From positions 1 through 64,000 of the forward strand of contig JAFVRR010000004.1 in the NCBI GenBank assembly GCA_017504165.1: a stretch of DNA of 64,000 nucleotides, in the 5' to 3' direction. The stretch comes from Clostridia bacterium. Lineage in GTDB: Bacteria; Bacillota; Clostridia; Christensenellales; Borkfalkiaceae. The translations under genes and the position numbers were made by a program. Numbering within the stretch: the stretch's first letter is position 1; each line of letters begins with the position of its first letter. Positions 59,080 through 64,000 of the stretch are shown here, piece after piece. Under the pieces are notes generated by a model. The model worked only from the letters and a program-made list of their open reading frames with translations. It was not told the DNA's origin and searched no databases.

Positions 59080-59868
59080 TATAGGCGAAACGCCTTCCGC
59101 TTTAGTAAAAAAGTGGCTAAAAGCGTAAATGTCGTAAAAGCCTAGCATTTCAGCAATTTCGCCGACGTTAAACTCGTCAATTTTAAGTAATTTTTTAGCC
59201 ATTTTTAAAACTAGTTCTTGTTTGTACGCATTAGGCGAAAGATTTAAAGCGGTTTGGAAATTTCGCCTTAGTTGTGATTCGCTTAAATGGCATAATTTTG
59301 CAAGTTCGTTAGATGATATTTTTTCGGCGTAATGCTCTTCTATATATTTAATGGCGGGGTATATAGATTTTTCGGCAGAACTTTTAACGGGGTTATAGTT
59401 CTTTTCACTAACTAGCGATAAAATTTTTAAAAGTTCTGATACCGCTGTATGGCGCGCGTAAGGCTGAGTTGATGGGTAAACTTTTACAAGGTTTTTCATA
59501 CACTCTTCAACGTCGATAGTGGAAACGTTATCTATTAACGTAGGGTGCTTGGCAAAAGATAATTTTTCGCCCGTTTCAGAACTTATAACGTTGAACTCTA
59601 CCTGCAAATACCTAGTAATTTCATTACTCGTATTAAAAATTTCAAAAGAGTAAGGCTCGCTTGTTTTAGGTAAATATATAAGATGCCCTTTTGTTGCAAT
59701 AAAACTGTCGTTACTATAATAGTACTTATACTTTCCGCTTAAAACATACAAAAAACTATTGCGATGTCTACCGGGAAAAGAGTTCTTTAAATTTTTAGGC
59801 TCAACGTGCATTGCAATATCTATTTTAATAAAGCATTTTGAAAGGTCAAAATCAAAAGTTACGCCCAT
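59050..59868 (-). CDS. AraC-family transcriptional regulator
   Basis: 272 residues. The N-terminal cupin (about 10-140) presumably senses a sugar. The C-terminal has two HTH motifs (ISSNELAKLCHLSESQLRRNF about 185-205; FNVGEIAEMLGFYDIYAFSHFF about 235-256) and GVSPILYRKK at the end. It is divergent from mupG and most likely controls it. Promoter at 59896-59924. Confidence 0.88.
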   Translation of the reverse strand: MGVTFDFDLSKCFIKIDIAMHVEPKNLKNSFPGRHRNSFLYVLSGKYKYYYSNDSFIATKGHLIYLPKTSEPYSFEIFNTSNEITRYLQVEFNVISSETGEKLSFAKHPTLIDNVSTIDVEECMKNLVKVYPSTQPYARHTAVSELLKILSLVSEKNYNPVKSSAEKSIYPAIKYIEEHYAEKISSNELAKLCHLSESQLRRNFQTALNLSPNAYKQELVLKMAKKLLKIDEFNVGEIAEMLGFYDIYAFSHFFTKAEGVSPILYRKKVISK

Positions 59869-59895
59869 AGTAAACTCCTTTATATTTATAATTTT

Positions 59896-59924
59896 AGAAT
59901 AGCACCATTTTATATCTTTGTCAA
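59896..59924 (-). promoter_or_regulatory. Promoter of the AraC gene
   Basis: TTGACA, a 17-base spacer and TATTCT on the minus strand. The divergent mupG side has a TATAAT (59989-59994) but a poor -35, typical of an activator-dependent promoter. Confidence 0.7.
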
Positions 59925-60041
59925 CGATATGCGTGTTTTTTACAAATAAGTGATTATATTTTGCATTTTAATTATACTTATTAAATTGTATAATTTAACT
60001 ACAATTTAATTATTTAGCCTTATGGCGAAAGGAGATTAAAA

Positions 60042-61127
60042 ATGGAAAACAAAATAGGCGTATCCGTATATTGCGGTATAGGTAGCAGTATAGAAGAAAT
60101 TTGCGCGTATCTTAAAGAAGCGGCATCTTACGGTGTAACAACCGTATTTACATCACTTCAACTTCCTGAAGCAGATAGTGAAACCCTTCTTCGTGATTTC
60201 CCTAAAATGACTGAGTATGCTCACAGTTTAGGAATGATGGTTGATGCGGATATTTCTAAAAAAACGGGGGAATATTACGGCATTAATCATAGGGACCTTA
60301 AAGAAATTAAAAAACTTGGCGTTGACGTTGCAAGATTAGACTATGGTTATTCATATGAAGATATGGCTAAAATGACTTTTAACGAAGAAGGTCTTTTGAT
60401 TGAAATGAACGCTACTCACGTAACTGAAGAAAAATTGCAAGAACTTGTAAAATATCCTTTAGATAAAGATAGATTGCGTTTCTGCTACAACTTCTATCCA
60501 TTACCATACACAGGTCAAAGATATAATGAAACAAAAGAGTTAAACGACCTTATTCATAAATATGGCTTTAAAGTTATGGGCTTTATTCCTGCAACTTCTC
60601 ACCATAGGGTAGGTACTGGCGAAGGTCTTCCATCAATAGAAAAACAACGTAACCAACCAACGCGCATTAATATCCAAGAAGGTTATTTATGTGGTTTTGA
60701 CGATATTTGTTTTGGTGACGACTTTGCTTCAACTGAAGAACTTCAAATGCTTGCAAAATATAAAAAGGGCGAAACGGTATTTAGAATGAAACCTATTATT
60801 AGCGGTGAAGTTATTGATTGGGTAGCAAATAACGAGCATTTACCTTGGAGATACAATCTTGACGCTATCGTTAGGTCTTGGAAAGGTTGCGGTTGCCCAC
60901 TTAACGTTAACGATATTCCTGCAACTGAACGTCCACGTGGTACGGTTACGATTATTAAATCAAACGGAAACCACGAAAGATACCATGGCGAAATCGTTAT
61001 TTCTAAAATCGACTTACCTAAAGATGAAAACTATGCTACAATCGGTCACATTGTAGAAGAAGACTTTGTATTGCTTGACGACTTTATTTCTGTTGGCAAT
61101 AACTTCAGAATTGAAATGGTAAAATAA
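60042..61127 (+). CDS. mupG: MupG-family (DUF871) 6-phospho-N-acetylmuramidase
   Basis: 361-residue TIM barrel plus small C-terminal domain. In characterised MupG it hydrolyses MurNAc-6P-GlcNAc after PTS import, for cell-wall recycling. Family motifs: VFTSLQLPE (about 34), DADISKKTG, RLDYGYS (about 105), EMNATHVTEE, NFYPLPYTG (about 149) and the C-terminal RPRGTVTI. Length matches. The AraC neighbour suggests sugar-responsive induction. No PTS gene is in the window. Confidence 0.82.
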   Translation: MENKIGVSVYCGIGSSIEEICAYLKEAASYGVTTVFTSLQLPEADSETLLRDFPKMTEYAHSLGMMVDADISKKTGEYYGINHRDLKEIKKLGVDVARLDYGYSYEDMAKMTFNEEGLLIEMNATHVTEEKLQELVKYPLDKDRLRFCYNFYPLPYTGQRYNETKELNDLIHKYGFKVMGFIPATSHHRVGTGEGLPSIEKQRNQPTRINIQEGYLCGFDDICFGDDFASTEELQMLAKYKKGETVFRMKPIISGEVIDWVANNEHLPWRYNLDAIVRSWKGCGCPLNVNDIPATERPRGTVTIIKSNGNHERYHGEIVISKIDLPKDENYATIGHIVEEDFVLLDDFISVGNNFRIEMVK

Positions 61128-61135
61128 TAAATTTG

Positions 61136-61167
61136 GCGCTAAACTATAACGTTTAGCGTCTTTTTTT
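61136..61167 (+). terminator. Intrinsic terminator of mupG
   Basis: CGCTAAAC / GTTTAGCG stem followed by seven T. Confidence 0.9.
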
Positions 61168-61193
61168 GCGTCATTTGGCAATAAATAATTATA

Positions 61194-61222
61194 TTGACAA
61201 AAATCATAAAGTATATTAAAAT
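61194..61222 (+). promoter_or_regulatory. Promoter of the 61265 operon
   Basis: TTGACA, a 17-base spacer and TAAAAT, 42 bases upstream of the ATG. Confidence 0.8.
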
Positions 61223-61264
61223 AATAATACAATAGGAAAGGTTTTACTTTCTAATAAGGATTAT

Positions 61265-62443
61265 ATGATAAACAAAGAAAAACTTTTAAAAAGCCTTGAA
61301 GGCAACTATTCTTTTTTTAGAAAAAGGTCGCTTAAAAAACTTATAGAACTTGAAAGCGTAAGCCCAGAACTCGTTCCCGTGCAAAAGGAATTAGTTCCCC
61401 TTCACTTTGCAACAAACGTATACTATTCGTTATACACTCCGACAATGTGCGCTTATTTCGCGCATAAAAGTGGGGTTGAGGCGGTTGCTATTAACGACTA
61501 CGCTACGGTTGCAGGCTATAAAGAACTTAAAGAATCGTGCGACAGTTTATCGTTGCCTTGCGCGTGCGGTTATCACGTAGAGTGTAAGCCTTTATTTAAC
61601 GAAAAAAAGGCGGTAGTTTACGGCTACGGCGTTGCTTATAAAGACTATAAAGATTTAAATTTAGACCTTAGCGAAGAAAGGTATAAAAAGCAAAAAAGCA
61701 TAATTAAAATTGTAGAAAACGTAAATAAGGTCATATCCTTTTACGATATCAGTCTACCTATAAAATCGGTTATTAAAAACAAAAACAAGGTAGTTACCGA
61801 GAAAAACGTTGCCAAAGTCTTAGCGGAAATTTTAGTTAATAAATTTGGTAAAGACGAGGCTTTGTTAACCTTTTTGAAAAACGTACTTAAAATTGATAGT
61901 TGCGAGGGCGACTTGAGATTTATTAAAGAGCAAGAAAACAGTTATTTTGAAGAAGATTTGGCAAAAGTCATATACACTAAATGCGCTCTACTAAAACCTA
62001 AGGACAAAAAGGAAGACTGCAAAAGATTTATTAAAATAAACAACAAGTACGGAATTATTTCCGCCTACAAGGTAAATATTAAAAAGTACGATGAAAGAAG
62101 TCTTCAAGAAATCGTAACCGTTTTAAAAGACAACGGCTTTAACGCCGTTACCTTTAAATGTAGCGATATAGAAAGTGGCGACGTTGATAAAATAGTAGAT
62201 TATTTTATGGATAAAGGTATTCTTCCTATATCTTTATATAAAATGGGGCTTCCACGCCAACACTTGCCAATTAATGAAGAATCTAATCAACTTTATCTTA
62301 ACTCGCTTGCGGTAATAGGCAACGCCATTTCGGTAGAATACGATAGGGGCGACGGGCTTTTTGGCATAAATAACGTAATTAACTGCGCAAATCTTAAAAA
62401 AAGAGTAGAGATTTTCTCTAAAGTTGTTAAAGGCAGAAAATAA
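61265..62443 (+). CDS. Degenerate PHP-domain-like protein (392 aa)
   Basis: The N-terminal part follows the PHP metallo-phosphoesterase order: LHFATNVYYSLYTP (46-59), a helix, AVAINDYATVAGYKEL (74-89) and GYHVECKP (102-109). The family reads HxHTxYS, TDH and GxE. The second His is Ala49 and the TDH His is Tyr79, so the trinuclear metal site is probably lost. The C-terminal third (FNAVTFKCSDIESGDVDKIV, in part) resembles late PHP strands. Likely a structural or regulatory relic paired with the next gene, which starts directly after its stop. Confidence 0.5.
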   Translation: MINKEKLLKSLEGNYSFFRKRSLKKLIELESVSPELVPVQKELVPLHFATNVYYSLYTPTMCAYFAHKSGVEAVAINDYATVAGYKELKESCDSLSLPCACGYHVECKPLFNEKKAVVYGYGVAYKDYKDLNLDLSEERYKKQKSIIKIVENVNKVISFYDISLPIKSVIKNKNKVVTEKNVAKVLAEILVNKFGKDEALLTFLKNVLKIDSCEGDLRFIKEQENSYFEEDLAKVIYTKCALLKPKDKKEDCKRFIKINNKYGIISAYKVNIKKYDERSLQEIVTVLKDNGFNAVTFKCSDIESGDVDKIVDYFMDKGILPISLYKMGLPRQHLPINEESNQLYLNSLAVIGNAISVEYDRGDGLFGINNVINCANLKKRVEIFSKVVKGRK

Positions 62444-63679
62444 ATGAACAAAAAAACTTTCGATTATAATAGCGAAATATCAAAACTTTTTAGCAATGAA
62501 AGGTTAGACGTAAACGTAAGGGTAACTGATACAGCAGATACCCTTTTTTGCGTAGCCAATGAAAATGCGGGGAAGAAGTTCGATATCGTTTTTGCCGAAA
62601 GTGATTATTTAAAATTTTCTAAAAACGTAATAGGCGCGTTTAAAAGGGCGTGCGCAGAGTTTTCTTTATTGCTTTTTGAAAATAAAGACTATGGGCACGT
62701 TAAAAACAAATCCTTTTTCAATTTTAACGGCGATATTGTAATAGTCGTTGGGAATATGGATTTAATTTCTATAACGTCGCACTACGCGTCTATTCAAAAT
62801 AAAGAAGTTTACGCCGTGCTTACCGAGCCTTGCTCTGAATATTTACTGTTAAACAAGGCAAGAATTCCCGCAAACGGCATATACGCCACGGTTGACGTTA
62901 CCCCGATTAAATGTTTAATTTACGATATCGGCATTTTGTCTAAAGCCTCAAACGAGGCGTATCAAGAAAGTTTTATTAACGTTATTTGTAAACTTGTAAC
63001 GTTAATAGACTATAAGTTTAGGGTGCTTATAACGGGTAGAGAATTTAACGAGAAAAGTTATCAAAGAATTAAAACGGCAATTTCTATGGTGGCGGGCATT
63101 AACGGATTTGAAAATAGAAAAGAAGTTTTAATTTACGCCGAAGCGGTGCTTGCAGTTGAAAGAAAAATTAGCGACGTTATCGACGACGGCGCGGTGGAAT
63201 TGTATACCGACGCTTTAGGGTTATTTTCGCCTAACTCTCCTAAACGCGAAAGAATTTTTATGGCAATGCGCTCTATTTTAGAACTTTACGAAATGTTATT
63301 CGTAAGTAATTTAGGCGGGCTTATTAGCGTTCCCGACTATAATGCGGATATTAGTTTTTTAGAAAAGTCTACGGGTAAATCGGGCAGTTATTTTAGAAAA
63401 AACTTGCTCATTCCTTCGCCAAGAAGATTAGAAATTATAAATAAAATTTTAATTAAAACTAAAGACGGGTTTTTAAGGGAAATCGAATCGGTACTTTTCG
63501 TTATGAAAGCGATAGAAAAGGTATATAAATCCTTTAACGGCAAAGTAGATGATGAAAACAAACTTACTTTAAGTGCTAAGCGCGAAGGGCTCAGGGCGTC
63601 GACTTATTTATCAAATAAAATAACCCTACTTACGCATATGCGCGATATGGGCGTTTTGAGGTGTATAGATGAAAAATGA
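62444..63679 (+). CDS. Unknown protein, weakly AraM/iron-alcohol-dehydrogenase-like (411 aa)
   Basis: No clear family. An early alpha/beta region (FDIVFAESDYLKFSK, GDIVIVVGNMDLISITSHYASIQNKEVYAVL, in part) followed by VDVTPIKCLIYDIGILSKA resembles the nucleotide-binding and 'D-x-x-I-L' part of glycerol-1-phosphate dehydrogenases. The metal-binding Asp and His set is not visible in the helical C-half. The HAD gene overlaps its end by 11 bases. AraM-type and AraL-type genes are neighbours in Bacillus ara operons, which is the only support for the link. Confidence 0.35.
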   Translation: MNKKTFDYNSEISKLFSNERLDVNVRVTDTADTLFCVANENAGKKFDIVFAESDYLKFSKNVIGAFKRACAEFSLLLFENKDYGHVKNKSFFNFNGDIVIVVGNMDLISITSHYASIQNKEVYAVLTEPCSEYLLLNKARIPANGIYATVDVTPIKCLIYDIGILSKASNEAYQESFINVICKLVTLIDYKFRVLITGREFNEKSYQRIKTAISMVAGINGFENRKEVLIYAEAVLAVERKISDVIDDGAVELYTDALGLFSPNSPKRERIFMAMRSILELYEMLFVSNLGGLISVPDYNADISFLEKSTGKSGSYFRKNLLIPSPRRLEIINKILIKTKDGFLREIESVLFVMKAIEKVYKSFNGKVDDENKLTLSAKREGLRASTYLSNKITLLTHMRDMGVLRCIDEK

Positions 63680-64000
63680 TTTAAGAAAGGCATTAGAAGA
63701 AATTGAATACTTTCTTTTAGATATGGACGGAACAATTTATTTAAGCGACGATCCTATCGGAGATATGGCAAACACGTTAAACTTTTTGCGCGAAAAGGGT
63801 AAAAAGATTATATATTTAACTAATAACTCTTCAAAAAACGTTATAAAGTACGTAGAAAAACTTAAAAAGTTAAACTTTTACGCTGATAGCGATGAAGTTT
63901 ACTCTTCAGCGCTTGGCGCGGTCGAATATATAACGGATAACTATAAAGGACAATCCGTTCACGTTTTAGGTACTGAAAACGTTAAAGAAGAACTTAAAAA
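63669..64000 (+). CDS. HAD-superfamily phosphatase, NagD/AraL type (3' truncated by window)
   Basis: 110 codons are visible up to the window edge. Motif I is FLLDMDGTIYL (nucleophile Asp and Asp+2), motif II is IYLTNNSSKN (Thr), and the start of the C2-type cap follows. This is the standard NagD/phosphoglycolate/AraL layout; the protein would be about 260 residues. The start ATG 63669 overlaps the previous gene by 11 bases, showing translational coupling. Confidence 0.85.
   Translation, partial: MKNDLRKALEEIEYFLLDMDGTIYLSDDPIGDMANTLNFLREKGKKIIYLTNNSSKNVIKYVEKLKKLNFYADSDEVYSSALGAVEYITDNYKGQSVHVLGTENVKEELK

Overview
The window is low-GC DNA with Firmicutes-type signals: AGGAG-type ribosome binding sites, TTGACA/TATAAT promoters, many intrinsic terminators, a yqzL-recO pair, lipoprotein signal peptides, an ECF-transporter S component and a Rex-type operator. 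Together with the strictly anaerobic redox genes (HdrABC/Flx, rubrerythrin-like and many [4Fe-4S] proteins) this suggests an uncultured anaerobic, probably gut-associated member of the Clostridia. I cannot place it more precisely. No rRNA, tRNA, CRISPR array, phage or transposase gene was seen.

Layout. 1-696 is the 3' end of a probable surface protein. 963-6489 (minus) is a six-gene sugar/amino-sugar catabolic operon: archaeal-type TIM, SIS isomerase, YjbQ, FGGY kinase, NagA and a divergent NagB-like protein. 6707-8416 holds rsmE, mgsA and mntP. 8488-16226 holds two tandem TIM-barrel isomerase paralogues, an ATC-hydrolase-family protein, a MATE exporter, a cytoplasmic sialidase, an SGNH esterase and an SstT-like symporter. 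16769-23055 holds lipoproteins, a patatin and a DnaQ-like exonuclease. 23137-27913 (minus) is trkA-trkH-lgt-chrA-chrA. 28114-29901 is an AlaRS without its C-terminal domain.

The most interesting block is 30105-43171. It starts with a malate dehydrogenase of the LDH/MDH family and a class II fumarase, preceded by a Rex-type operator. A tight nine-gene cluster follows: hdrB-hdrC-hdrA-mvhD/flxD-flxC-like-flxB-like-flxA-like, then a [2Fe-2S]/2x[4Fe-4S] FrdB-like protein and a fumarate-reductase-type flavoprotein. An Asp-Al-exchanger-type carrier ends the block and could export succinate. The genes read as a complete soluble reductive branch (oxaloacetate to malate to fumarate to succinate) in which NADH oxidation by an Hdr-Flx electron-bifurcating complex is wired to fumarate reduction without a membrane anchor. 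This coupling is an inference from gene content.

43331-44489 is a cobalamin riboswitch controlling a DUF4430-like lipoprotein and an ECF S component. 44725-48989 holds an MFS carrier, a fused MFS/spermidine-synthase-like protein and a ferritin-like protein. 49134-51724 is a 2-keto-3-deoxygluconate cluster (Eda, SDR, KdgK). 51848-53273 holds yqzL, recO, an XRE regulator and HU. 53483-59079 is a compositionally different surface module (LRR lipoprotein plus a 1491-residue lipase/LRR/InlB-repeat protein) bracketed by a ~40-bp direct repeat. 59050-61127 is an AraC regulator divergent from MupG. 61265-64000 is an operon of a degenerate PHP-like protein, an unknown protein and a NagD-type HAD phosphatase.

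Beyond the genes, I see a family of ~120-128-bp intergenic imperfect palindromes, each starting within a few bases of a stop codon (16248, 32426, 41584, 43173, 50477), plus truncated or tandem derivatives. Copies differ in sequence, but their stems change in a compensated way and all end in a short inner stem with a five-base purine-rich loop. This looks like a structure-selected, possibly undescribed 3'-UTR/intercistronic repeat.
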